NCBI RefSeq assembly: GCF_036785885.1
Contig: NC_092317.1
Coordinates: 4,528,501 to 4,592,500 of the forward strand
Direction of reading: 5' to 3'
DNA: 64,000 nucleotides
Source of the DNA: Coffea arabica
Taxonomy: Eukaryota; Streptophyta; Magnoliopsida; Gentianales; Rubiaceae
Shown: piece by piece, positions 12,601-24,777 of the stretch
Layout of the letters: each line of letters starts with the position of its first letter
Numbering within the stretch: the stretch's first letter is position 1
Position numbers and translations under genes: made by a program
Notes under the pieces: generated by a model
Database searches by the model: none
Seen by the model: only the letters and a program-made list of their open reading frames with translations
What the model was told of the DNA's origin: nothing

Positions 12601-15600
12601 CCCTCGCTTTTTGTCCAGCAGAAATGACAACTTCAAATGGAAGAGGTGCCAGAGATGACCAGTGTTCATGTTTCAAAGCTGCTACATCAGTACAAATACC
12701 TAGAAGACACAAAAGGTCAAGAACAATAGCTTCAGAAGAACTTTAATTAGAAAATAGCTGGTCATCAAAGCCAACGAAGAAGAGGAAACAAGGAATAAAA
12801 GACAGAAAACAACAAACTATCCATTTAAGTGAAGTTAGAAAATAACCATGAATTACAGATGCAAAGTAATTCCTAACAAACTAAATTCCTAGCAATAAGG
12901 CATATGGCACAAATTACATCAGTGTGACACCTACTTTACAAAGACAAAGTTGAAAGAGGAAAAGAGTTTCAGCATAGCTTGATACATCCAATTCCTCAAA
13001 CAATTCCAAATGCAAAAATATGAATAGCAAGATGCAACCTGAATTGACACTTGGATTGGTATATAATGTCACAAGTGATTACCATAATGTACAGCTAAGC
13101 CCCAATAGCGAGCAAGCCAGCACCTCTTCAGAACAACCTCCTCCTAAATTGCCAAATCAACCCCCAAGTTGGAAAGAAAATGAAAGGGAAAACCGAAAAA
13201 GGGAAAGATATTCAGGAATCTGGTTAACATTTGTGTTGTATAAGCAGGTAATAAAGACATCAGATTTATAACACAACCATTTCTTCATGAGTCAAAATCA
13301 TTCTTTGGGTCATAACACGTAGAGCTTTTGCTTCAGATTCAGCTTCTCGCAGCTGCTCCATGGTATTCACTGTCTCATCTTTTAAATTCTGAATCAAACC
13401 AATAAAAATGATGAGAATGTTGTTTGATATCCTGTCAAAATAGCATTGCACTAAGCAACATTTGCTAACCTCAATCTCAGCACGTAGAGATGAAATTTGT
13501 TCATCTCTCCCATCCTTCGTCTGCTGCGCAGCTTTAAGAGCTGCCTGAAGCAGAAAATTTGGAGCAAAAAGACAACAGTCACTACATTTATATCTAATTT
13601 TTCTTGAAGATGGCAAAATATTAGGAAAACAAAAAGGAAAGTAGACAAAACTAGCAAAAAGCAAAGCTATAGTAGTGGCCCCCTTTCCTACCCAACCCCC
13701 CACGTAGAGAGAGAGAGAGAGAGAGAGATCATAGTGTTAGCATGGCTCTACATAATATCTAGCTTGTTGTCTGCCAGCATTTCAAGCATCAATCAGTAGA
13801 AAACTTTTATTGCAAATTCCACCAATCACATAGCTGTTACATACCTCTCTTTGCCGAATTGCTGCTTCCTTCCTGCAAAGAGTCATAGCTAACATTAGGG
13901 GTGTGCATCGAAATCGAATTAGGTAATTGGGAACTTTGAATTCGGAATTTTTCGAAATTTGGACATCAGGAAATTTGATCGATTTCGATTCCGATTTCAC
14001 ACATTCCAATTTCAAATTTGTACCGAATTCAATTCGGAATTCGGTAATAATCAATTTCACCGAACTCAATTTGGAGTTTTGATTTGTATTTCTAATTTTT
14101 TTAATTATAATTACATATATGTTTTGCTAAACTAAATGCTAACTTTTGTATAATATATGTTTACAATTATAACATAAATATACAACTAAATAAGACTTAT
14201 TATTGTACTGTTAAATAATATAATTGTTAGTTAGATGTATAACTATATAATATAAATTTTATATTACATATATAAAATATATATATAACGAATTCGATAT
14301 TCGATTTCCGATTTGAAAAATATTCGATTTCCGATTTGAAAAACACCATTACCGAATTCAAACCAAATTCATATGTTTCAAATTCGGAAACCCCGATTTC
14401 CATCCCGATTTCCGATTTACCGATCTCGAAAATTCTGAATTCAAATTGAATTCGGTCAGTAAATCAAAATTTTTCGATTTTGCACACTCTTAGCTAACAT
14501 TAAGCCAAGGATGTTAACAATGATGTAGAACAGGAGAAACAAAGTAGTACCTGCTCAATAGCTTAGCTTCTAGAGATACTCCGTCCCCCAGAGCAGCAAC
14601 CTGTTAACGAAATAAGGAAGTTATGAAAAGAAATCAGGGATAAAAGTCTAAAATGGAAAGCCAGAAACTGAATGTGATGCCTACCTGTTTCTCCAACTCC
14701 CTGGCCCTAGCTTCGGCTTCTTCACGTTTTTCTTCTGCATGACGAAGCTGTAGGCAAAATGAGCTACCCAATCAAACTTAATGCACAAATAGCTGTCTTT
14801 ATTTTTCCCCTCCAGGTGCTTAAGTATTTCTTTTAGGCCAGGAAAATTGAACTGTTGGGACTTTGGAGGAAGATCATTTTCCTGGGGTGTTAAAATAGAG
14901 AAAATAATAAAGGAATACAGAAAGCCACCTTGTCAAGAATAAGTTCATTTTCCTCTTGTATCATGTCAAGCTGCAGAATAATATTCAACTCATTAAAACA
15001 TGTTAAGGATCCTGATTATCCCTTAGAAATACAAAATATATAAGATAAACTTAGATGAGATGCCCTTCTAGATCGTCATACACTCTAATCATTTATGCTG
15101 ATGATTCATGTACACTAATAATGGAGTTCCTTACTTCATCTCGAAGTGCAGAAGCTTCATGTTCATTTCCTGAAGCTTTCAAGTCAACTAGTCCAACATC
15201 TGGTGTGAGCCTGAATCAATAACAACAGTGACACGCTATGACACCTTCTGATAAAACTCATTATTTTCCTTCACAGCTAAAAAGGTAATGACTGGATACA
15301 TCATCTCCCATGTGATACCAGTAAAATTATACCTTAGATTAAGCAGTTGAACTACTAACATAAATGTGAAATTTTCAGGAGATCATGTATGTTTCATGAA
15401 AGGCATGCCAAAGATTCTGCCACATACCAGCAGTCAAGGCAGACCTTAACCACTTACAGAAATGCTATATACCTAGTAATTAGCATTTGGCTCTATTTAG
15501 CTATCAGAAAGTACACTGGTGTCAGACATCAGAGCACAAAAGTTTTCACCAAGGATTTTATATGCCTTTGATCAATTCCTCTTTCAAATTTAATGAAGTT

Positions 15601-17702
15601 GAGAACGATATATTGCCAACAGATCTTTTGTTTCAATTGGATAATGAATTTAGTAAAAAACAGTGATGACTCATGTATTATGCAACGGCATGTGGCTTAA
15701 AAGTACTAATCTGAAAATAGTTCAGATTATGATTAGCATTAGATTATTATTTACCAAAAAAGACGGATGATCGCTCATATCAGGTTTCAGGGCCTAGCAA
15801 ACATGTCTTCCATTGCTCATATGTATAAGATTTTCTGGATCTAGCAAACATGTCTCGCATCCTCTAACTCTATTTGGGTTACCTTAACCCAAATGCAGGA
15901 CAGATGCCTCTCTAGTGCATTCTAAGGAGCATATCCTTCCAAAACTACATTCCCCAGACCTGCACCCCCACCAACTTAACCCTTATACACATACACAAAG
16001 AAAACAAAATAATTAAAATTAGGTTAAAGAATGACACATGACAAAGGTTTATAAATGAAAATAAAAAGTCAGCCACACAGCTAAAGAGAACCATGACTGT
16101 AAGAAACACAGAAAGCCACCGAGCTTTAAAGAACAGCTAAACAAAGTACATCACCTCTTTTCTCGTAATCTGCCACTTGGAGGTTCTATTGGTGGGATGG
16201 CAACTGGAGTTCTCAGTGTTGGTTTATTCTGGGGCAAAACAGTAGTGGTGGTTGAACGAACAGACATTGAAGGCCTTCCAGCAGAAGTGGAACGTACTGA
16301 AGGCGTGTGATCCATAAAGTTCCGACCTAACTAAACATGATTACATCCAGTTAGCCATTAAAATCACATATAATCTTCATGCAGAAAGTTAGGAGTCTCA
16401 ATTTTCAAAATTTGTATTTTGCACATCATTATTTGGTTTCAGACAGCAAAATAACTAAACCTCCCTAGAATTTCAGACAGCAAATCACCAAATAATCTTA
16501 TTTGCACAAATTATCTTACAGCTCTCTTTGTTTCACTTCTTTACACCTTCCACAGAATCTTACTAGAAAATGAAAAATCAAATGAATTTCTTCAAAAAAA
16601 TAATTTCGCATAATTTCAAATCCTATCATTTCATAAAATATTTTAATCACTGTTTCTACAAAAAGATGACATGGTCAGCAAAACATGTACACAGGTAAAC
16701 TCTAACTGGTCCAAGATCATTGCATGAACAGTAATAACCAATGTGCACCTATACTAATAGCCAAAAAATTGCATGATGATGGGCAAAATTTAGATAATTA
16801 GAATATCTTCAGAAAATTATGATATCATTCCAAAAAGTCTCAGAGGACTCAAGACCATATTTTGCAATAAGAAATGCTACCACCTTCTAAGCATTTTGCT
16901 CGATAGTATAGCTAACAATGTTCATAAAATAGTTCCTTCACAAAGCCTTTTTTATCTTTTTGCTTTTAAGTTCTTTACTCTGGCATAATTTTTGGCACTC
17001 CAGAGAAATTTCAATTTCAATATATATTCCAAATTCAAACAATCTTATTTTACTTGTTGAATTAATGGCATATAGCACTGACTCCTCCAAAATGCCGAAT
17101 CAAAGCATGCTTTTTTCCAGCATACCAATTGACTTTTAAGCTCTTCACCTCATATCTTAGAGTCCATTGCTTCCAGTAAATATCTAGTGAGTAAAACTTA
17201 TTTGAAATTTAACTGAAGAATTATCGACGGACAGTCCAGTTCCTCAGCTCAAAGCACCTAAATTACACCCAAAAAGAGAAACAAAAAGTAATTCAAAAAA
17301 GTTCAGCCTGATTACCGCAGGTGATGGAGATCTATTCGGTTTAGCAAGCGAAGCAGCCGGGAATCCACTGTGACTGTTCCTATCAACTCTGCTACTATTC
17401 ACATTACTAGAAAAACCGCTGGCAGGCGGCGGAGGAGCACCAGCAAACCGAAATCCAAGATCATCATCATCGTCATCGTCATCGGCGGTGGCCTGCGAAG
17501 CCATGACCTGGGCCAGTCGCTGCGCGGCGGCCTTGGCAGCAACGTTCTGAGTCCTTTTAATAGTAGACATCCCCCCTGTGGCCGGCGGTAGCCTCGATCG
17601 TGGATGCGCCGGTGATCCTGCAGGCGACGATGAGCCTGTACTGCTTGATCCCCCACTCCACTGCCGCGCATAGACCAGACTTTCCGTGGTCCTCCGATCC
17701 AT
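9683..17702 (-). CDS. SCD2: SCD2-like coiled-coil protein
   Basis: Resembles plant STOMATAL CYTOKINESIS DEFECTIVE 2, a cytosolic coiled-coil protein that works with SCD1 in clathrin-linked membrane traffic and cytokinesis. Seventeen exons: 17702-17316, 16330-16155, 15210-15135, 14970-14929, 14747-14685, 14600-14551, 13872-13845, 13544-13470, 13388-13278, 13143-13083, 12699-12586, 12477-12356, 11644-11575, 10597-10556, 10393-10353, 10243-10117, 9813-9683. They join in one frame to 571 aa. The N-terminus is disordered and rich in Ser/Pro, with [18 protein letters not shown], an [15 protein letters not shown] stretch and a run of eight Asp. Residues about 190-340 form charged coiled coil ([16 protein letters not shown]). 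A conserved CW block follows ([17 protein letters not shown]), then [14 protein letters not shown], and a C-terminal [20 protein letters not shown]. Family placement is from memory of these motifs; a paralogue of SCD2 is possible. Confidence 0.85.
11657..11998. repeat. Diverged direct repeat in an SCD2 intron
   Basis: Segments at about 11657-11805 and 11846-11998 align with scattered differences. Shared phrases are ATTCATAAGCAA, ACTCACCT, AAAATATGTTA, GGTCAAATGG and AATTAATTGGGTTTGGGT. This is an old local duplication inside the intron between exons 12 and 13, with no coding content. Confidence 0.7.
13706..13728. repeat. (GA)n microsatellite
   Basis: About eleven GA dinucleotides in the SCD2 intron between exons 7 and 8. 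Confidence 0.9.
13896..14492. mobile_element. hAT-like MITE in an SCD2 intron
   Basis: The element starts TAGGGGTGTGCA and ends TGCACACTCTTA, whose reverse complement is TAAGAGTGTGCA, so the termini are inverted repeats of hAT type. It is flanked by the 8-bp direct repeat GCTAACAT at 13888-13895 and 14493-14500, the size hAT transposases make. The interior is AT-rich with many GAATTCG/TTTCGATTTC phrases and no coding frame. It sits wholly within the intron between exons 6 and 7, whose splice sites are intact. A related end fragment lies at 56930-57001. Confidence 0.82.
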
Positions 17703-19252
17703 TTCTCCGACTTCAAAAATATACAGAAATATGTGTGTGTGTACTACTATATGAATATATACGTATAGAGTTGTGTATGTATAGGTTTGGGAGCTAGATT
17801 TTTGGGAGGGGAAATTGAGCTAGATTTCCTCTCGGACGAGACTTGGATGGGAATTGGAAAAGCGTTGAATTTGGGAGGTGAAAACGCATGTCCAGGTAGA
17901 GATATTTCTGAAACGGGGAGAAAAAGAAAAAGAATTGTCGTTAAAAGACTTTAAAGTCACTCTTTCTAGCAAGGTAAGCGGTGATGACCGGCATAGATTT
18001 GGGATTTGGGAGAGGCGACTGGTGCGTAGGCGGGCGTATGCTACGACGTCGTTAGATTGTATAATAGGGACGAGGATTTAAAATTAAAATGAAGAAAAAT
18101 TAATATTTACACTCCAGCATTTGTAAATTTAGTTTCTTTCCACGCATTTCCACGGGTCATTTTGCAGTTAATAGTTAGTATAACTAGAAACTACAACACA
18201 AATTTTGAAAATCTAAATGTTCATTTGATAGATAACTACTTTTTCATTCGGCATTCAAAAAGAGTTTGAAAATGAAAAGATTAAACTTTATCTCCACGCT
18301 GAGCTGATGAAATTGAATAAATGGCATTGATTATAAATTATTTGAGATATTTTTACTGTAACATTTTCTATGATGTGATGTATGTGAGATAAAAAATGTA
18401 TTGAAAATTATAATGATGATGTAAGCAAATATATTTAAATAAATAATCTCCGGTCCAAACACCTAATGAAAAAGAGAGTCAAACTCCAACGTGTTAAGCA
18501 AAAAAATATGTACATGTGTGTGTGTGGCCAAACTCAATAATAAGACGAATGAAAAAACACTGATAGGAGTAATGGTACAAAAGGGGAGGGATAAAAAAAA
18601 CGAACTTAAGATAGAGAAATAACAAATGAAACACAATAAATTTCCTAATGGCCTTGCCATCAATAATGGGCATAATGAGATTGAATTAATAATCAAGTCA
18701 AACAATAGGAGTAGAAAAATAGAAAAAATGTGACTAGTTGTAGATTTTCCTACTCATAGATAAAAGAAAAGGATATTGTGATTAAAAGGAGAATTAAAAC
18801 CATGAACTGATTGATTGATTGGCTCATTGATTAAATAAGAGGAAAGGTATGATTAGTAGAAACATATAAAAGTTGATTGGAATTTAGAGAACGTAAAGTT
18901 ACGTAATGGTATAATTGATGTGTTGTATATCTAATTATAATATTATATATATTATTTATGTATATAAGATTAACTATAGTTTTAAATAAAAAAAGTGGTA
19001 ATAAATGATTGGAATGATAGGAAAAACGATAGCTAGTCCAAATTTTGATAATGGTTGTAAATGATCAAGTAAATAATGTGAAAAGAGAATTAAAAAGAAA
19101 AGCTATGAGTTGACCTGAAAAAAAAAAATAGTACTAGTAATTAATACAAAATGAAGATAAGGTACGAAATTGATAATTGATCGAAATTTACTATAAATAA
19201 ATAATGAAGTGAAAAGAATTGCAAATTAATTGCGAAAAAAAAAGAAGAAAGA
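17703..19252. other. Intergenic, SCD2 promoter side
   Basis: Holds the 5' flank of the SCD2-like gene, then AT-rich spacer. Around 18340-18460 a stretch with TTACTGTAACATTTTCTATG and a CCGGTCCAAACACC end resembles the tail of a common plant MITE, but I see no matching left end. A TGTGTGTGTG run lies near 18517. No gene is supported. Confidence 0.45.
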
Positions 19253-20131
19253 ATGGAATCCGCCAAAAAACATGCGAACAAACACGAAAGTTTTGATTCG
19301 TACCCAAAATTTGAACAAACTACGGATGTTCAAAGTTCAAATTCCACAGAGATTGGAGAATACACGAATCCAATCTTCTCGTTGGTAAGTAACTTCAATC
19401 CAACAGTCTCAGGCTGCTTGTCGCCCAATTTAATTTGCCCCTCAGTGCATTCCTGTCAGGCGAGCTGGGCTGGCTGAATGACAAAAGATGCTTTGGATCG
19501 AGGTTCACTGTGGTGCTATGGTGCTGTTGTAGTTCCTCACCGTGGAGGAGCAATTTCTTCAAGTCACTAGAGATAGAAAGCCATTAGACACTTATTCTTT
19601 TTGGGCTCAACCCAACGCAGCAGTGTGGGCTAGTCTCATGGTGCCAAAGCCCTCGCCCAACCAGCTCCCTCCAACCTCAATAATTCCCTGCCGTCCAAGT
19701 GTCAATCTGTTTATCCGCATCTTGAATTGCCAATCTATATCTACTTCAACGGCACATGATCTTTTCCAACTCCCACGGAGCAACAATATACTTGGTATTA
19801 CTTTTGGGAATTACTCTTACAATTTCACTCCACATCCCCCTTTCCACTATAATTAAAACCCTTCCAATCAACTTCCTTCTTGACCCTCTCAAATTAACTT
19901 CACAATGGAACATGGCCATTTACAAGCATGTCAGCAACGCCTAAATTTCAAACTCGCAATATTGCAAAGGAGGAAACATCTGCTAACAAAACGAAAAGGA
20001 CGCCACAACGGTCCCACACAAGAATTGGAACAGTTCCAACAACTTTGCGTCAGCGAAAGAGAAATCTCACATCAACTACGATGGATAAAATCTCGACTAA
20101 ACCGACTCAAACGCCGCGCCAAACAAATTAG
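19253..20131 (+). other. Unrecognised short-ORF cluster
   Basis: Several short plus-strand frames (19253-19477, 19542-19856, 19905-20234, 19928-20131) lie together. Those at 19905-20131 encode a strongly basic Arg/Lys/Gln-rich stretch and run straight into the repeat unit seen again at 21.4-21.9 kb. I recognise no domain. The stretch could be the 5' remnant of the degraded Helitron that ends at 23986, or unrelated. Confidence 0.25.
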
Positions 20132-20234
20132 AAGTTTCGGTACTATTTATTCTTTTAATCTTGATATTTTCATTGTATTTTCAATTATTAATAATATTCT
20201 CAATATTATAATATTATTGTTGTTTCTATACTAA

Positions 20235-21424
20235 TCCTTGCTGGCTCAATCAACAAAGTATGGTACTATGGCTTTTATGTGAGTTTAGGCATTTAGACAT
20301 ATAGTTCTCATTGTATTAGTAATTAATCAGATTAGTACCGGAACATGGTCATAGCTTTGATTAGGGAAAACGTTATTGATTATTCTTTCAGAACCTTCAA
20401 AAACGTTACTGATTAGGGAAAACCTTCAAAATCCATAATTGATTATTCTTTCAAATTCAACATTGTGCAGAAACCCATACTAATATTTATAAAAGGTGTT
20501 TCCATTGTTGAGAATGGAACTTTTACTATGTCCTTTCATATATGCCCTTAAATATCGTCATTTGCTGTTCATAAAACTTCTTACTTTACTCGATGTGAGC
20601 TTTTCGCAAGCAAGGATAATTTTGTGTTGAATTACAAGAGGCGCGGTGGGGTAGATTGCGTCGAACATGGCACGGGAGTGCTCCTGTTCTTCTGTGCAAA
20701 TTCCTACGTAAATTGTAAATCGTTTGGGTTTACGTAAATTGTAAATCGTTTGGGTTTATTGCAAAATGCTTAATCTTTCGTGACTGGTCGGGGGGAACAC
20801 TTAGTTGTTGGGTTTAGGAACGTTCTAAGCCAGTTATGGTATGACATGACTAATTCGGGTTCTCTAGGCTTTCCTAATCCATTTCATGGACCAGGTAATT
20901 CTTAAATATGATACTTGATAACAAGAGGGCTTAAGAAATAGGAATAGGACGACTCTTGATCAGAAGGTTGGTAATCTGATTTGTGTTTGTTGAGTTATTA
21001 TGCAGCCGAGTGAAAACTGGAGTAGGATTGAGCCAGTAAAGTATACTTGAGCCAATTGGCAGATTAAGAGAACTACCAATTGGCATTACCCCGTTTGTGC
21101 CTGGAGCAAGAAAGGACGCTTCACCATGTAATAAAGAGTCAATATTACTTGAAAACTTAAAAGCTGGGAATTCGGTTGACAGTCATGCAACTATGTCCAA
21201 GTTTCATTAGTAATCTACAATGTACAGTTCAGGGCTATAGGTAAATGAGCATATTACAATCATCAAGAACCAATAGCTTCCCATACAATCGATTTTTGGA
21301 CGAAGAGCATCTGCCCATCCGAAGCATCTTTTAGAAATCTTACTTATGGTAGGAATGAGGTGCTAAAAAAATGTAAAATTCATGTCACATCTGCACGGGC
21401 ACAATCCAGAATGACATGGTTTCC
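20235..21424. other. Intergenic with small direct duplications
   Basis: No gene seen. Includes a perfect 26-bp tandem duplication and looser repeats of GATTAGGGAAAAC and TTGATTATTCTTTCA near 20360-20455. Confidence 0.45.
20705..20756. repeat. Perfect 26-bp tandem duplication
   Basis: Two identical units at 20705-20730 and 20731-20756, each starting TACGTAAATTGTAAATCG. No function is apparent. Confidence 0.9.
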
Positions 21425-21905
21425 ATTGTTTATAAGAATCAAGTTAGAAGTTTCGCCACTATTTATTCTTTAAACAGTGGTATTTTCATTATATTTAGAA
21501 TTATTAATAATATTTCTAATATTATAATATTATTATTGTTTTCATTGTTTATAAGAACCAAGTCGGTATTATCTATTCTTTACATATTGCCATTTTCATT
21601 ATAATTGCAATTATTAATAATATTCCCAATATTATAATATTATTGTTGTTTCCATTGTTTATAAGAATCAAGTTAGAAGTTACGGTACTTATTCTTTAAA
21701 TATTGGTGTTTCCATTGTTATTTCAATTATTAATAATATTCTCAATATTATATTATTATTGTTGTTTTGATTGTTTATAAGAATCAAGTTAGAAATTTCG
21801 GTATTATGTATTCTTTAAAATTTGGCATTTTTATTGTACTTCTAAGTATTAATACAATTCCGAATATTATAATATTATTGTTGTTTTCATTGTTAATAAG
21901 AATGT
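21425..21905. repeat. Four-copy ~115-bp tandem array
   Basis: Units begin near 21425, 21543, 21653 and 21769. Each starts with (C/G)ATTGTTTATAAGAA(T/C)CAAG, has a middle TTATTCTTTAAA, and ends AATATTATAATATTATTGTT. Spacing is 110-120 bp with many point differences, so the array is old. A single further copy at about 20130-20226 follows the basic ORF cluster. AATATTATAATATT within each unit is itself palindromic. Confidence 0.85.
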
Positions 21906-22185
21906 GGAAAGAGTACCAATTGCTTATAAGCACTTTAATAAATCCTACCGAAAGCTCCCCAATTGCTTTGTTAATATGTTACATGTTACGAAATAGTACT
22001 AAAACCTATTATTGCATATGCAGTAGTCAATCATAATGAATAGAATCACTACAATGTTATCTAATATCAAAGGTTCACATAAATATATTGTCATTTTTAC
22101 TACCAAAATTGACAATTTGTTTGGTTTTATAATTAACATAATAAAAAATATATTTTACTATTCTAAATGTTAAATTACATACGGG

Positions 22186-22740
22186 TCCGTTTGGATTAGC
22201 TGTTTTTGGGGTTGTTTTTCAAAAACAACACTATAGCATTTCGTTTTTGAAATACAAGTCTGTTTGGATTAGTTGTTTTTTAAAAACTATATGAAAAACT
22301 TTTACAGTAGAAATTTTTTGGATTATTTTTAGAGGTATTTTTAAAACATATTTTTGAGTATTTTTATAATTTATAATTTTTATATTTTTATATTTACATA
22401 CATTTATGCATTTATAATACATTTATAAATAACTATATTTATATAAAAATATATAAATGTATTATAAATGTATTATATTATATACAATACATAATATAAA
22501 TATATTTATAAATGTATAAATGTATATTATTATAAATGTATAAATTAAAAATGAATATTATATAAATGTATAAATGTATAAATGTATAAATTATAAATTA
22601 TAAATTACATATTTTAATATAAATATACATTTATGCATTTATAATACAATTATCAATATTTATAAATAAATATATTTATATATTTATATAAAAATATTTA
22701 AATGTATTATATTATATACAATACATACACAGTTGGTAAG
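22186..22740. repeat. AT-rich repeat block
   Basis: Begins GTCCGTTTGGATTAGCTG, a start typical of plant MITEs, and continues into near-pure AT sequence built from ATAAATGTAT motifs. The stretches 22393-22492 and 22625-22731 are a diverged duplication sharing ATTTATGCATTTATAATACA and TTATATTATATACAATACAT. I cannot define a right terminus. Confidence 0.5.
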
Positions 22741-22799
22741 TTTTACAAATACCAAAATATTAAATTATTAATAATATTTCATACCCTTACGAATATGTA

Positions 22800-23986
22800 T
22801 TTGAAAAATTTGCAGGTTTGAGAATGATAAATGTGCTCAGAAATTAGTGACGTGGTTGCGGTCATGCAATTTTACAATGTCCCAAGCATTGTTGATATCA
22901 AATGCTAAGAGAATATGGATATCCGAATATGCAGTTATACCTACGGTACAATTGCTCTCAATTAATTAAGTAATGAACAAGTATCTACATGTAGTTTCGA
23001 ATTAATAATTGTAATCTATAATTGTTTGGATGGTTTTAGGTTAAATATTTCGGATACTTGCTTACATTCAAAGTATTAACCTAGACAATATGTTCCATGA
23101 GTTATGCAAAAATTGTGGCCAACCATGTCAATCTCATTTTGAAAAAATGGTGTGTATCCATTGTAATGACGTAGTCGATACTATTGTCAGGTAATTATTT
23201 TCATATATTTTGAACTTTAATATAATTTGTTGCATCATACATCACAATTTCTTCTTAACAGATACAATGTTAACATAGAAGTTAGAGATTCCAGTGGTAC
23301 CTTATACCTCGCTCTTCAAGACAGGCATGCACGATTCATGTTTCATTGTGATGATTCTTATCTTAGAGATTTAAAAACAAAGGTATGCATTATTTATATG
23401 TATATTTTTTTACACAATATTATTTACAAACTGTTTAAAACAAAAGTTAATTTTGAACTATGTATGCTTTTAATTGTCGGAAAAATGGAGGTGCATTGTT
23501 CGACCAACACATTAATTCATGCAAAAATCGTGCATTCTCATTTATAGTGCGAACTCCACAAAAATCAATAGAATTAATTAAACCCCCAATACTGACGTTC
23601 GTACTCAGAGTTGATTGGTGTGAACTGATTGGTGTGAAGAATGTTCACACCTTCGTAGAAGATTATCAAATCAAAGGCAAAATGTCTGTAAGTATTTCAT
23701 TCGCTTATCGAATTAAATATTCAATTATATTTAATTGGACCCTTATGTCGCTCAATTTATGATATAGATTTCAATTTTTTTCAGGATCCAACCTTCATCA
23801 AAGTGATCGTTTATAAATAATGGAGATGATTTTATCAATATTGAACTATTGTTACAAAGTTTCATTTTTTTAAATATACTTTCATGTGCTCATGATTATA
23901 ATATTTTACTATTTTTAAATTCTTTTATAGATTGTAATTTTTTTAAATAATGTAAGTACCGTGCGTAGCACGGGTATTCACACTAG
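22800..23986 (+). mobile_element. Helitron remnant with intact 3' end
   Basis: The right edge has all the marks of a Helitron 3' terminus: a perfect 6-bp stem with 3-base loop (CCGTGC GTA GCACGG, 23959-23973), a short spacer, then CTAG at 23983-23986 followed by T. Just upstream lies a decayed RPA70-like gene, a passenger that autonomous plant Helitrons normally carry near this end. No Rep/helicase motifs are visible and the 5' TC terminus was not found, so the left limit is a guess. The element may reach back to about 19.2 or 20.1 kb. Confidence 0.72.
23047..23690 (+). pseudogene. Helitron-borne RPA70-like DBD-C remnant
   Basis: The frame ending at a GT donor at 23190 reads QSINLDNMFHELCKNCGQPC and then CIHCND. 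This is the four-cysteine zinc ribbon of the large RPA subunit's C-terminal DNA-binding OB fold. After an intron it resumes at 23262-23382 with YNVNIEVRDSSGTLYLALQD and HARFMFHCDDSYL. Another piece at about 23460-23690 (GALFDQHINSCKNRAFSFIV, then LTFVLRVDWCELIG) looks like further RPA-type OB-fold sequence. No start codon or N-terminal domains exist and stops lie upstream, so it is a broken gene. RPA binds single-stranded DNA; Helitron versions are thought to assist rolling-circle transposition. Confidence 0.7.
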
Positions 23987-23997
23987 TAGCTATCAAA

Positions 23998-24215
23998 TTA
24001 ATAGCGTCCAGTGGTTATCCCAAGTCTTCTTAGGCTTGGTGGTGCGGGAGGTCAAGGGTTCGAACCTTGCCTCCCACAAAATTTGTCACAATATGTGACG
24101 GTCTTCATTGACCAGTTTCGATGGAGTTTCTACTCACATCGAGTCCCCTCCCTCTCCCCCTAGAATAGGCTAGTTTAGATTATAGGAATTCTATGTATCG
24201 ACAAAAAAAAAAAAA
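23998..24215 (+). mobile_element. tRNA-derived SINE
   Basis: The A box lies in AGCGTCCAGTGGTTATCC (24003-24020) and the B box is GGGTTCGAACC (24056-24066). A tRNA-unrelated body follows, with TGTGACGGTCTTCATTGACC and a CCCCTCCCTCTCCCCC stretch. It ends in about 13 A residues (24202-24214). Imperfect flanking repeats CAAATTAAT (23994-24002) and CAAATTATT (24215-24223) fit a target duplication. It is inserted only about a dozen bases beyond the Helitron end. Confidence 0.8.
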
Positions 24216-24777
24216 CAAATTATTAATCTTTGAATTATTAGTTTTTTTGAAATTTTTACAATATATAAAGTAACGATTTATCGTATGTTTGTCACAGGGT
24301 CTAGACTTCTGTTTTGTTTGATGACCCAAATGTCAGTTGGAATTTGGACAGTAGCCAATTGACAGAAAGATGCATAGTTTTCCACCGAGAATAAGTTCTG
24401 TGTCTTGTGAAATCTCTACAACGTTTCCAAGTGATTGCCAATCTCAGGGCATATAATACAAGATTGTGTTGGCTGTCAATATATCTTTTAGAACCACACT
24501 AGTATGACTACGGGACACTTAGGACAGCGACATTGCCGATGCCGTAGCCCGAAGCACAAAAACAAACTACTCCAAAACAAGTTCTGATCAAAGAAACTAT
24601 CGATGTCAGAAGCAAACAATAATGACGGCTAATTCTGAACTGCAAATCACATGAGTGTGCTCAAGAGAGAAGATTCATTAGAATATTTTTTTTATGATAT
24701 GAGATAAAATATTAGTTAAAAATACGCTTTAAATTCTGTAGGTACAACAGTCATTTGATTTGATGTTTTCGCCAATC

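Noticed and set aside
13020-13271. 83-codon plus frame over SCD2
   Set aside because: It is antisense to SCD2 exon 10, which carries the conserved RCWLARYW block on the minus strand.
18463-18705. 80-codon hydrophobic minus frame
   Set aside because: Composition follows an A-rich plus strand; no conserved motif, promoter or splice support.
20225-20235. TCTATACTAA as the Helitron 5' end
   Set aside because: It resembles some Helitron 5' starts but is preceded by T, not A, and has no supporting second copy here; left undecided.
21425-21905. CRISPR-like regular repeat array
   Set aside because: Units are ~115 bp, contiguous, diverged and without unique spacers, in a plant nuclear genome. It is a minisatellite-type array.
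24003-24066. Possible tRNA gene from pol III boxes
   Set aside because: The A and B boxes are followed by a non-tRNA body and a poly-A tail with target-like flanks, and no cloverleaf closes. It is a SINE.
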